DNA of 64,000 nt from Mixophyes australis (taxonomy: Eukaryota; Chordata; Amphibia; Anura; Limnodynastidae): NCBI GenBank assembly GCA_036250195.1, contig JAVHZZ010000005.1:179721448-179785447 (forward strand). The letters are read 5' to 3'. Under the pieces are notes generated by a model that saw only the letters and a list, made by a program, of their open reading frames with translations, was not told the DNA's origin and ran no database searches. The position numbers and the translations under genes are program-made. The first letter of the stretch is position 1; every line of letters starts with the position of its first letter. Below, one piece after another: positions 30,390-40,457 of the stretch.

Positions 30390-31130
30390 AAAAACAGGGA
30401 CATACAAGTTAGGCAAAATAAATACAGACATGAAAACAAAGAGTATGGAGGACACTGCTCATTAGAGAGCTTACATTCTGAGTGGAAGAGGGCACAGCTG
30501 AAACAAGAAGAGCAAATGTGGTTCAGAGTAGAGATTGGGACAGTTGTGAAAGTGCATTAGTGTAAATAGTGCTATTGGGGATAAGGTCACCTCTAAATAA
30601 AAGATGGTTTTTCGAAGAGAATCTAAAGGTTTGAGGGCTGTGGGAAAGTCTGATTGAGCATGGGTGACTCTGACAGGAGGGAAGATAATAAGCTCTGTTT
30701 TGGACATGCTTAGATTTAGTTGTCATCAGTGTAAAGATAGTATTGGAGGCCGAAGTCGCGAATTAGTTCCACAAGAGAAGAGGTATATAATGAAAAATTA
30801 AAGGGCCAAGAAAAAAGCCTTGTGGGACCCCAACAGATAGTGGGAGTGGAGGGGGGGATGTACCAGAGGTAGAAACACTTAAGGAGCATTTTGATAGGTA
30901 GGAAGTGAAACAGGAAAGAACTGTGTCACGAAGGCCAATGGAATGGTGTGTAAGAGAAGAGTGTGATCAAAAGTGTCAAAAGCAGCAGAGAGGTCCAGGA
31001 GAATGAGTATGGATAACTGGCACTTAGACTTTGCAATCTATAATTCTGAAAACTCAAGAGATATATGATCAGGTTGAATACTTTAGAAAACCAGTAAAAT
31101 GAAACATTGAGTTTGCCTAGATTGTTAGGA
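30390..31130 (-). pseudogene. L2-type LINE, second copy, with internal deletions
   Basis: Paralogue of 10858-12300. Regions equivalent to 11225-11760 and 11830-11920 are absent. The remaining RT sequence (for example plus strand GCAGAGAGGTCCAGGAGAATG at 30984) has stops and indels in all frames. Confidence 0.8.
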
Positions 31131-31568
31131 GCGCTAGGTGCACAAACATTTTTGTTATTTTAATATGTGGTTGATTTTGTTTTCTCATGAATTTGTTTTT
31201 CATATTTATCAAATGCTGTCTTACTCATATATAAACAACTAAAGATTCTGCACTATCTATTTTATGCAAAGAAAGCAATTTGAAACTATACTTTGACTTA
31301 AGGAATAGGGCAAAGAAAGTGGCAAACATTTGAATTGCTGCCCAAGTATTAACATTAATGAAAAAGTTCAAAAGATGGGAATGTAAAAGGAGACCTTTAT
31401 CGCCAGAGCCCATGAGCTACAGTGATATTTTGAATATGACTTTCAAGTGTGCTAAAAGTGGGGAAAGAGAAATTTGTGATGAGAGATAGGTGATGTGTCT
31501 TAGGTAGACTTCTACAGTGTGTGAATCAGAATGACGCATATGGGAGATGAGGGGAATGACCTGGATTT

Positions 31569-31721
31569 GGTGATATATCATCATTATCATCATCATCATC
31601 ATCATCAACAGTTATTTATATAGCGCCACTTTTTCCACAGTGCTGTACAGAGAAATCATTCACATCAGTCCCTGGGTGGGGTACTACAGTGCAAATAAGA
31701 AAACCCTGACAACATTTACAG
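31569..31721 (-). mobile_element. L2-tail retroposed fragment with about 27-bp target duplication
   Basis: Copy A at 12735-12775 lacks this block. In copy B the sequence GACCTGGATTTGGTGATATA before it recurs after it as GAACTGGATTTGGTAATATA, together about 27 bp. The insert is a minus-strand SINE or L2 3' end: (ATC)n, then AACAGTTATTTATATAGCGC and GTGCTGTACAGAGAAATCAT. Confidence 0.85.
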
Positions 31722-32048
31722 GGGATGAACTGGATTTGGTAATATATCAGCAGCTAATAGAAGCAGGAGAGTAAGAGGAGATGTACAGTTAAGGAATACA
31801 AATAGGGAAAAGTTACTGAGTTTTAATTAGAAGGGAGTGTAGTAGTGATTGGACAATATGGATAAAGGGGAGTGATGCAGGCAGGCTGAAGGATGTTATA
31901 GATCTAATGATAATGCCATGGAGGGATATTAAGAATAATAATTTATTCAACATTGTAGGAAATCGAGAATCATTAACAGGAGACTAAAAGTAAATAGAGA
32001 AACAGAGGAAATAAAATAAAATAAAAATGATTAAGTTATTTTGTCATG

Positions 32049-32286
32049 AGAATGTATGTCCTCGCGGGCAGGGTCCTCTCTACCTATTGTCCCATGTCTG
32101 TCTCCTGTCCCTCATATGTCATGTCACGTCTTTTGCTGCACTCTGTGTGAGTCCCCATAGCACTGCTTACACTCATCTGAGCTACTGACATGTATTTCCT
32201 CATATATTTGTTACTTGCTTCTTTATCCGGCACTACAGAAACTGTGGCGCCTTATAAATAAATAATAATAATAATCATAATAATGA
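32049..32286 (+). mobile_element. L2 3'-end insertion, plus strand
   Basis: Copy A at 13055 reads straight through (GTCATGAGCAGTG). Copy B holds about 240 bp with CTCGCGGGCAGGGTCCTCTC and the tail GGCGCCTTATAAATAAATAA ending in (ATA)n. A short ATGAG sequence recurs on both sides. Confidence 0.75.
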
Positions 32287-33196
32287 GCAGTGGTATAAGA
32301 AGTGCAGTGTCAGGCTGCAGCAAGTGAAGATCACTTTGTGAATAAAACACTTATAAGTGAGGAACACACCAACACTTCTGAGTGGCTTAGGCTGTGACAT
32401 ATCAGGACCCAGACAAAGCACCCCCATAGTCAGTCTGGAGCCCGTTGTTATGGAATTCCACCATCTTCATTATATGGAACACCATAGGAAGAAGTGTAGG
32501 TATACCATATCATTGAATAGTGGCTCACTTCGACCACTGCACTTACTGTAAGAAATTTGACATAAACAATTTTTTACATTATCGGAGTAACCACTATAGA
32601 CGTTGGATGAATAGACTCTTCAAATATAGACAGGGATACTCTATTGATGAAAAATACAACCAAAGATGATGAAGGAGGGGAACATTTATATACATGTATG
32701 TTATTTATCTCTGAATATAACAGTTTGTCCTGTTTAATTAAGAAAAGTGTTCAGAAAAACGACCCCATTTTTTTATCTCTTCAGTTTTGAAATCTAATCT
32801 TAAAACTGTTCCATCTCTCCTATTAAAGAAGTGAATATGTTACATAATATGTAAGATCCTAGTTTTTTTAGATTCCGGATGCCAATAAAACAGGAGAAGC
32901 AAACTTTTTAAATATTTAACTCCCCCAGAAATTTTTAGGCTGCTTCCAATGTGAAAGCACTCAGTGTATTGTTATTCTATGTATGTTGAATCTATGTATG
33001 TATATTGAATCAAACACCTATAAGAATATATTTTCTATTATTTAATTTTTTTAGGTCTTAATGAAATGCTGTAAGTGCTGATGCAGGCAACACCTTTGTG
33101 AATGTGTGAGGGGGGTCGTGTTTTAACTTATTAATTTAACAAATACACACTGCAAAGGTTTGAGCTGATAACCATCAGCAGAGATCTTTACACCAG

Positions 33197-33383
33197 GGGG
33201 TAAATGTATTAACCTCCGGTTTCTTCACCTCCCGCGAGTTCGGCGTCTTCAGCGCTTAAATTTAAAGCGGCGCTGCTTGTAAAGGGAAGTTTCCCTTTAC
33301 AAGGCAGCGCAGCTTTAAATTTAAGCGACGAGGACGCCGAACTCGCGGGATTTGAAGAAACCGGAGGTTAATACATTTACCCC
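33197..33383. mobile_element. Palindromic MITE (187 bp) with 3-bp duplication CAG
   Basis: The arms GGGGTAAATGTATTAACCTC and its complement form a nearly complete hairpin, with CGCGAGTTCGGCGTC / GACGCCGAACTCGCG inside and centre AAGGGAAGTTTCCCTTT. CAG flanks both ends (33194-33196, 33384-33386). Copy A at 25755 has the empty site TTTTCACCAGGTCTCAG. Confidence 0.92.
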
Positions 33384-34151
33384 CAGGTCTCAGAACCCTG
33401 CAACAGATACGCCTGCTGACAGATTTCTAATACGTGCCTCTGCAGATCTGCATCAGAGCTTATTTGATATACGTGGGCTGCATTTGCTTCCCCTTCCAAC
33501 CTTTCCAGATGTAACAGTGCCAAGTGTCAGATGTGAGTGAATCTCCATTCGCACATATATCTGTGATCTCTTTGTGTGCCTGCACAGTGCAAATTTGCAT
33601 ATTTTAAATGACGCAAACAATCCTATTCTCAATCAGGCCCTAAATGATCCCTCAAATCACAAAGTCTATTTTAGCACCCTAAACATTTTAACACTATATG
33701 CAATTCACCAACATAGAGAAAAGACATTGTACACACAGATTGCTCTTTACACAGTCTTATTACGCTACCTTCTTACTGGAATACATAGACATTTCTTCTG
33801 AAAGAGAGATTACATTTCTCCTCTCTTATTCTCATTAAGATGACATCCTTCGAGTTATGCACACAAATTTTTATAAAAATATTAAAATATCATTATGTTG
33901 TTACTAATAAGAAATATTTAGGGCAATAATCTATAGATTGATAAAGTAGTTATTTTGAAGATTAGTTTCATCACTTTAAACAACCATCAAAGCTTTAAAT
34001 ACAATATAACAATATCCACAAACGGCATATGTTAAATATGGTGCTATTGTGGCCAATCCCTTCCCCTCTTAAGTAAAATATAAAACTTTCACATTGGTAA
34101 AACACAATGCTAAAACATTCCACTCTATATAGTAAGGAGCATACAAATAAC

Positions 34152-36374
34152 CAGGGCCTGATTAAGGGTTCTGGCCGCCCTAGGCTAATACGACCGCCTC
34201 CCCCCCCCCCCCTCCCTCCTCCGAATATATTTAGGTGTATAGGAACACTCCTGAATATGAATGTTCAGGTGTATTCTCCAGCACTCAAATTTAGACATAT
34301 TGTGCCATTGTCTCTTACCTGTTCTTGCTCTTCTCTCTTGCAACTTTGTTATCCTCTCGCTGGCTTCTGGAAAGTTGGCGTCCTTTTTTGAAAATGCAAA
34401 AATGTATTATAATGCAAACCCTAAATGATTAGGCCCTTTAGTTAAAACAAAACACTCCATTATGGCCAGCTAAAAGTACCCCATTGGACAGGCATATATA
34501 AGCAATATCTGAATATTTGTTGTCAATCAAATACAAACCTCTACTAGCCCCATTTCACTAATATTTAGTATTCTAGTGATTGCTGAGACCACCCATGTGA
34601 CCACCACACAATCATGTGATTCTGCCCCCCAAAGCTGCTCTATTTTTTAAATACCCCCTGCAGCCATTTTCCTTAACCACAACCCCCCCCCCCCCCCCAC
34701 AGCCATTTTCCTTAACCCCTGCTGCAGCCATTTTCTTTACCTCCCACTCTGCATCCATCCCCCTTGCAGCTATTTTCCTTACCTCCACTCTGTAGCTATC
34801 CCCCCCGTCACATCAAAACTCCCCCAGTCACATATATCAGCCCCCCTCCTCTGCACTCCTTCATACATATCAACCTCTCTCCCTCCCTATAGATTTTCAT
34901 GGCAGGCCCCCCCCTTCCACCCTATCGATTTGTATGACAGTCCCCCTCTCCCTCCCTATACATATGCATGACATTCCCCCCTCTCCCTCCCTATAGATAT
35001 GCAGGGTAGTTCCCCCCCTCCCTATAGATATGCAGGGTAGTTCCCCCCCTCCCTATAGATATGCAGGATAGTTCCCCCCCTCCCTATAGATATGCAGGGT
35101 AGTTCCCCCCCTCCCTATAGATATGCAGGGTAATTCCCCCCCCCCTTCCTATAGATATGCAGGGCAGTTCCCCCTCCCTATAGATATGCAGGGCAGTTCT
35201 CCCCCTCCCTATAGATATGCAGGGCAGTTCTCCCCCTCCCTATAGATATGCAGGGCAGTTCCCCCCCTCCTTATAGATATGCAGGGCAGTCCCCCCCCCT
35301 CCCTAAAGATATGCAGGGCAGTTCCCCCCCCTCCCTATAGATATTCAGGGCAGTTCCCCCCCACCCTATAGATATGCAGGGCAGTTCCCCCCCTCCCTAT
35401 AGATATGCAGGGCAGTTCCCCCCTCCCTATAGATATGCAGGGCAGTTCCCCCCTCCCTATAGATATGCAGGGCAGTTCCCCCCTCCCTATAGATATGCAG
35501 GGCAGTCCCCCCCTCCCTATAGATATGCAGGGCAGTCCCCCCCCCTCCCTATAGATATGCAGGGCAGTTCCCCCCCCTCCCTATAGATATGCAGGGCAGT
35601 TCCCCCCCCTCCCTATAGATATGCAGGGCAGTTCCCCCCCTCCCTATAGATATGCAGGGCAGTCCCCCCCCTCCCTATAGATATGCAGGGCAGTTCCCCC
35701 CCCTCCCTATAGATATGCAGGGCAGTTCCCCCCCCCTCCCTATAGATATGCAGGGCATTTCCCCCCCCTCCCTATAGATATGCAGGGCAGTTCCCCCCCT
35801 CCCTATAGATATGCAGGGCAGTTCCCCCCCTCCCTATAGATATGCAGGGCAGTTGCCCCCCCTCCCTATAGATATGCAGGGCAGTTCCCCCCCTCCCTAT
35901 AGATATGCAGGGCAGTTCCCCCCCCTCCCTATAGATATGCAGGGCAGTTCCCCCCCCTATAGATATGCAGGGCAGTTCCCCCCCCCTCCCTATAGATATG
36001 CAGGGCAGTTCCCCCCCCTCCCTATAGATATGCAGGGCAGTTCCCCCCTTCACTTACCTGTAGTTGTGCCAGCGTCGCTCCTCTCCTCAAATCAGCAGAT
36101 AGGAAGTGAAGACGTCCTGCTTCCTGTCTGCTGCACAGCAACAGGCAGCCTGGCGATTGGCTGTGTGTTGCTAACCACTGACCACCAATGCTTTTGATCA
36201 TCGAGCCCTCCACCCTCCCCGCGGCGACCCCCCCCCCCCCCCCCCGAAAAAAAAAATGAAGAAAAAAAAAAAAAAAAGAATGGAAAAAATAAATAAATAC
36301 CCGTAGCGCCGCGCCCCCCGGGACCCAGCGCCCCAGGCTGCAGCCTGGTCAGCCTAGTGGTTGGTCAGGCCCTG
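34152..36374. mobile_element. Non-autonomous hAT-like element filled with a C-rich minisatellite (2223 bp)
   Basis: Ends are CAGGGCCTGATTAAGG and, reversed, CAGGGCCTGACCAACC. A perfect 8-bp duplication CAAATAAC flanks it (34144-34151, 36375-36382), and copy A at 27371 keeps the empty site (TATACAAATACTGTATTAG). There is no transposase. A long polyC and polyA run near 36221-36285 lies before the right end. Confidence 0.9.
34960..36050 (+). repeat. C-run minisatellite, roughly 35-40 units
   Basis: The unit is TATAGATATGCAGGGCAGTT followed by five to nine C and TCCC; length is about 27-31 bp because only the C run varies. Frames such as PPPYRYAGQ repeats are by-products. Confidence 0.96.
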
Positions 36375-36930
36375 CAAATAACGTATTAGTTTAACTGATA
36401 ATACATAATGTTCAGACTGGCAAAAGCATCTCTCCTCAATTTATATATTACTCTTTGTTACAAAGTTGGTGATTCCTGAGAAGCCAGTGATTGTGAGATT
36501 TGGTCTGTCTTGTACCTGTTGATTGCATTTCACCGATAAACACATTTGATGGAAATGATATTGTTTATAACATAACAATGTCATTATTTTATTTGTCCCC
36601 TTTAATAACCCTCAGTGTTCAGTGCAGACTGTGCCTGACCAGAGTATTATGAGCTCGGCAGTGACATCACAACTAGCTGGATTCTAGTGTTCTATAGCTG
36701 ATAGGCAGCAAGGTTGGCAGTAAGGAGGACACACACTAGCCCCCATGGTAGGTTGGCTGTACCAGCGACAATTATTTTACATGAACAATATCCTGAAAAA
36801 AATTGAGGACAATTGGAATAAGAAGCAGGATGAGTGAGTACAGATATATGGTCTATTGTGGGGAAGAGAATTATACGCCTCAGTTGAGGATTATTTTAAG
36901 TTCATATCTGTAGATGATCATTAACATTCT

Positions 36931-37082
36931 AAAATAAGGGATAAACTGACAGGCGCCTGTCAGTTTATCCCTTATTTTTGTGATGGTATTTACTTTTAGG
37001 GTACAGGTTTGTCCTTATTGATTTAACTACAAGCTGCCTTTCTGAGCGCCTGTTTGACTGAAGTGAACCCTTTATTTGTTCG
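36931..37082. mobile_element. 152-bp insert with perfect 48-nt palindrome and 15-bp target duplication
   Basis: GATCATTAACATTCT lies on both sides (36916-36930, 37083-37097), while copy A (27868) has one copy. The insert starts with a perfect inverted repeat, AAAATAAGGGATAAACTGAC and four more bases, directly joined to its complement (36931-36978), followed by about 100 bp ending CCCTTTATTTGTTCG. A long duplication suggests retroposition; the family is not recognised. Confidence 0.85.
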
Positions 37083-37440
37083 GATCATTAACATTCTGTT
37101 TATTAGTCAAAGTATCTAAAACTAGTCAGTGAAATTGAGCATTATATTTAATAACACTGCAGCATTGAAATTCCATTCAGATAAGTCTGTCTAATTACAA
37201 ATTTAATAGAAATTAGATCTCTAAGCAGTGGTGTCTAGAAATGTCAAAATACAGGCATCCATAATGGGAGTGATAGCTATAATGTTTAAAGCTCTTAAAA
37301 ACCATTGTTACCCATGTTTGTGTGGGTTTCCTCTGGGTGTTCCAGTTTTCTCCCATAGTTCAAAGACATACTGGTAGGTAAATTGGTTAAGTTTGTGTAT
37401 GTGTGCCAATGATAGGGATACAAGATTGTATGCCCCCACT

Positions 37441-38165
37441 TTAATGAATTCGTGTTAACTAGGAATTATTTCGTTTTTGAAGAAAACAATTTCTTCAAAA
37501 ATAAAATAATTTCTAGTAAACACGAATTGTAGCAACATTACAAGGAAATCATTAAAGTTGTTTGATCTTTCCATATTCAAGAAATACTGAACTACCCGAA
37601 TGTCTTGTTGATGTGAAATATTAGTATATAATGTCTCAACATCATATGAAGCTAACCTTGTAGAAGAATTAACCGTGATGTTATTTAATTTCGACAACAC
37701 ATTAAGGGCTAGATTTACAAAGCTGCGGGTTTGAAAAAGTGGGGATGTTGCCTATAGCAACCAATCAGATTCTAGCTTTCATTTATTTAGTGCCTTCTAC
37801 AAAATGATTGCTAGAATCTGATTGGTTGCTATAGGCAACATCCCCACTTTTCAAACCCGCAGCTTAGTAAATCTAGCCCTAAGTGTGTCCCTGACGTATG
37901 AGTCCAAACTGATAACATGTTTACGCATATGTAAGTCAACAAACTTACTGCCATTTTCTGTCAGGCTGCCAACCCATGACACAATCGGTCTTCCTGGGGG
38001 ATTTGATTCATTCTTATGAATCTTTGGGAGAATATAAATTATTGGTATCCTAGGGTTATGCACCAACAAAAGATCATAATCCCCTTTCGATATTACTCCC
38101 CCATCCAAAGCTTGTTTAATAATTCTGTTATAAATCAACAAATAATTAGAGGTTGGATTTAAATA
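37441..38165 (-). pseudogene. Penelope-like retroelement RT fragment
   Basis: On the minus strand from 38165 the frame reads QALDGGVISKGDYDLL, IIYILPKIHKNESNPPGRPI and SLTENGSKFVDLHM. After the MITE at 37706-37879 it continues ASYDVETLYTNISHQQDI and FVFTRNYFIFEEIVF. LPKIHK...NPPGRPIVS and (D)VETLYTNI are the signature blocks of Penelope/Neptune reverse transcriptases. The copy is partial and lacks the catalytic YADD region and the GIY-YIG endonuclease in this window. Confidence 0.88.
37706..37879. mobile_element. Harbinger-type palindromic MITE (174 bp), duplication TAA
   Basis: Ends are GGGCTAGATTTACAAAGCTG and, reversed, GGGCTAGATTTACTAAGCTG. TAA flanks both sides (37703-37705, 37880-37882), a TWA-type target typical of PIF/Harbinger. 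The core shares the GTTGCCTATAGCAACCAATC motif with the MITEs at 5934 and 40265. It interrupts the Penelope-like fragment. Confidence 0.88.
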
Positions 38166-38386
38166 TCAATCATTGATAACAATCAGTGTTGTTCAGATGA
38201 AGAAAAATCTCTTTAAGATACTTAACTTGGGGCCAGAGGACAATATTCACCCCTTTGTCCGAGGGTAACTGTTCTGCCTTGGGTTAGTTTTACGCTGCAT
38301 ACGTGCTCTCCTTTCAGGAGGGCAAGTTTATATATACTAGATATTTTATGTACTAGATAAATACATGCATGTATGCAAGTGGTTAT

Positions 38387-39315
38387 TGTGACAGGATGGA
38401 CCTCCTATGCCACCCTGTCTGTTGTGTTGCTGGGGAACGGCTGGGCTTGCCTTGTCACATTACCTTTCTTTATCCCAAATTGTGACCATCTAACCACAAT
38501 AGTAGATTTTGCTGCTGCTACCACTAGGCTCCTTAGCAGCACCTAGAGCAGCATCCTTCTGAGTATCTTTCACTGCTAGGGTAGCCCCTTGCTGGTACAC
38601 CTGGGTTGGTACACCTGACCTCTTGCCTTCAGATCAGGGTTGCTGTGAATGGTTCCCCTTTGCCTATCACACTGGCCACACTGGCTATTCTGAGGGTTCC
38701 AACCTCAGAACAGCCGGAGAATGGATGCAATTTGGTCTAATATGCAGGTCACAGGAATTACAGCAGGCACATAGTCGTCAAAGCAGGATCTTGAAGCAAT
38801 GATGTTTTACTAGCTTAAGTAGCCCTTAGACAGTTAAACACCAGTTTGTAGTAGTAGCAATCATTTAAGAGTTACAAGAGCTACAGATGGAATAATACTA
38901 CTACATGGTCAAACAGTGCATTTTTATACAGATTTACAAAGCTACCGTGGCAGGAGGAAATCCAGCCTCCTGCCCCTCTAACCAATTCAGGTGCTTCATG
39001 CAGCCTAAACATAAATCAGATTGGAGGGGTTTAACACCTTTTTACATTGCTGCTAAGGGCAAGACTACATCTAAGATTTTCTTTTGAATGTTAACCATCA
39101 AGATATAACATTTCTCTAATCTTGCTTTGAAAGGTCAAATTAACAAAATATTACCTTTCTCTAGACAGTTGCAAAATTCAAAAATGATAAACTGTCTCAG
39201 ACGTCAGTACATTGCCATACAAAACACATACCAATATAAAAAGATAAGTACATTTGCAATGATACACAGAAGTGCACTGCATTCTTGATTAAAAAAAAGT
39301 ATCTACAGTAAGTTA
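38387..39315 (+). mobile_element. Family A solo LTR, right end deleted
   Basis: It starts TGTGACAGGATGGACC after GTTAT (38382-38386), the same target as the copy at 3979, which shows that insertion came before the duplication. The right end, including the second GTTAT, is lost: TACAGTAAGTTA joins directly to ATGTCCCCTTGATTG. Confidence 0.85.
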
Positions 39316-39888
39316 ATGTCCCCTTGATTGATACTGATAGGTGTTTCTTCGCTATATATGCAAATATTATTCTTTTGTCTGTATGTTTAAACAGCATTAT
39401 TTTTGTTTCATGTACACAAGATTTTTTCTTCCAATAGAAAGGGTTTTTTTTAAGTTTTAGTGAATACATATTTTGCAAACAAAACAAATAGTTATAAACA
39501 TGGCATAAATTGGGCGCATATGCTACAGGAGCACACCTGCACGTATCTTATAATAGTTGCAGCATTGTATATGCCCACAATTGTGTCTTGGTTTTTTTAG
39601 TGAACTCAATTTGCACTTTGAGAAGCACAGTTGTGGCCAATGTTGCATCAGCCCTCTTATGTTTAGACAATAGAGAATAGACCTCCATTTTCAAGATGGT
39701 GAAGTTAATTTTTAACTCCTGAAACATGAAACTTGTGTAATAACCAAGAAGAAAAGAATGTGTACTGATAAGAGTAACTATTTTCTCTGCAAAATCTTTT
39801 TGTGTACTACACATATGCAATATGTTACTTTTTTCTTTTCACTACTTCCTGCTATAAATTCCAGAGTATTCCCCCCTCTGAAAGACAT

Positions 39889-40214
39889 AGACCCTGAGTT
39901 ATTAAAGAGAGCAAGGCAAAAAAGGAGTAAACTTGATCATGGACAAAACCATGTCACAATGCAAGGGGTGCAATATAGTTTATTATTTTGCACGTAAAGA
40001 AAATACTGACTTTTTTTATCATATAGCACACAAATACTTGATAATTTTATTTTTACACTGAAATTTAAAGTTGATCTAGGACATGCCCTACCCCAACTAT
40101 AAATTTGTCACCACAGTTTAAATTTTCCTTCCCCTCCAATGCAACATGGTTTTGCCGAGGTGCAAATCTACCCCCTTTTTTTTTTTGCTTTGCTCTCCTT
40201 AATGACTCAGGCCC
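39889..40214. mobile_element. MITE of the GGGCCTGATTCATTAA family, copy 2
   Basis: Ends GACCCTGAGTTATTAAAG and TCCTTAATGACTCAGGCCC; interior CTAGGACATGCCCTACCCC. It is orthologous by duplication to the copy at 5558. Confidence 0.8.
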
Positions 40215-40264
40215 ATAGTGTTCTATAAGTTGCATGGTGAATCTATGCTAGTTTGAATACTTTC

Positions 40265-40457
40265 CGGGGGTAAATGAATGAAACTGAGAATCTACGGAGG
40301 CTTTGAAAAGTGGAGATGTTGCTTATAGCAGATTCAGATTCTAGTTATCATTTATTTAGTGCATTCTACAAAATGAAAGCTAGAATCGGATTGGTTGCTA
40401 TAGGCAACATCACCACTTTTAAAACCTGCCGGAAACTTGAGCGTGATACATTTACCC
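40265..40457. mobile_element. Palindromic MITE with a CAACCAAT core, copy 2
   Basis: Left GGGGGTAAATGAATGAAAC, right GATACATTTACCCACCAG, core GAAAAGTGGAGATGTTGC and TTGGTTGCTATAGGCAACAT. It is the duplicate of 5934-6108 with better-preserved ends. Confidence 0.78.

Larger units (their letters stand above)
30390..32905 (+). repeat. Segmental duplication Y, copy B, first part
   Basis: Partner of 10935-13781 (see there). It begins right after the foldback element, so the 3' end of the L2 present in copy A (10858-10935) is missing. It includes the decayed L2 RT in minus orientation at about 30390-31130 and two later insertions with L2 tails. Confidence 0.9.
32906..37440 (+). repeat. Segmental duplication Y, copy B, second part
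   Basis: Partner of 25424-28330. The junction at 32905 is uninterrupted, unlike copy A. Copy B carries three later insertions (33197-33383, 34152-36374, 36931-37082) and ends where a Penelope-like fragment begins at about 37440. Confidence 0.88.

Noticed and set aside
35374..36197. Repeated PPPYRYAGQ frames
   Set aside because: By-products of the C-run minisatellite; the frame depends on C-run length.
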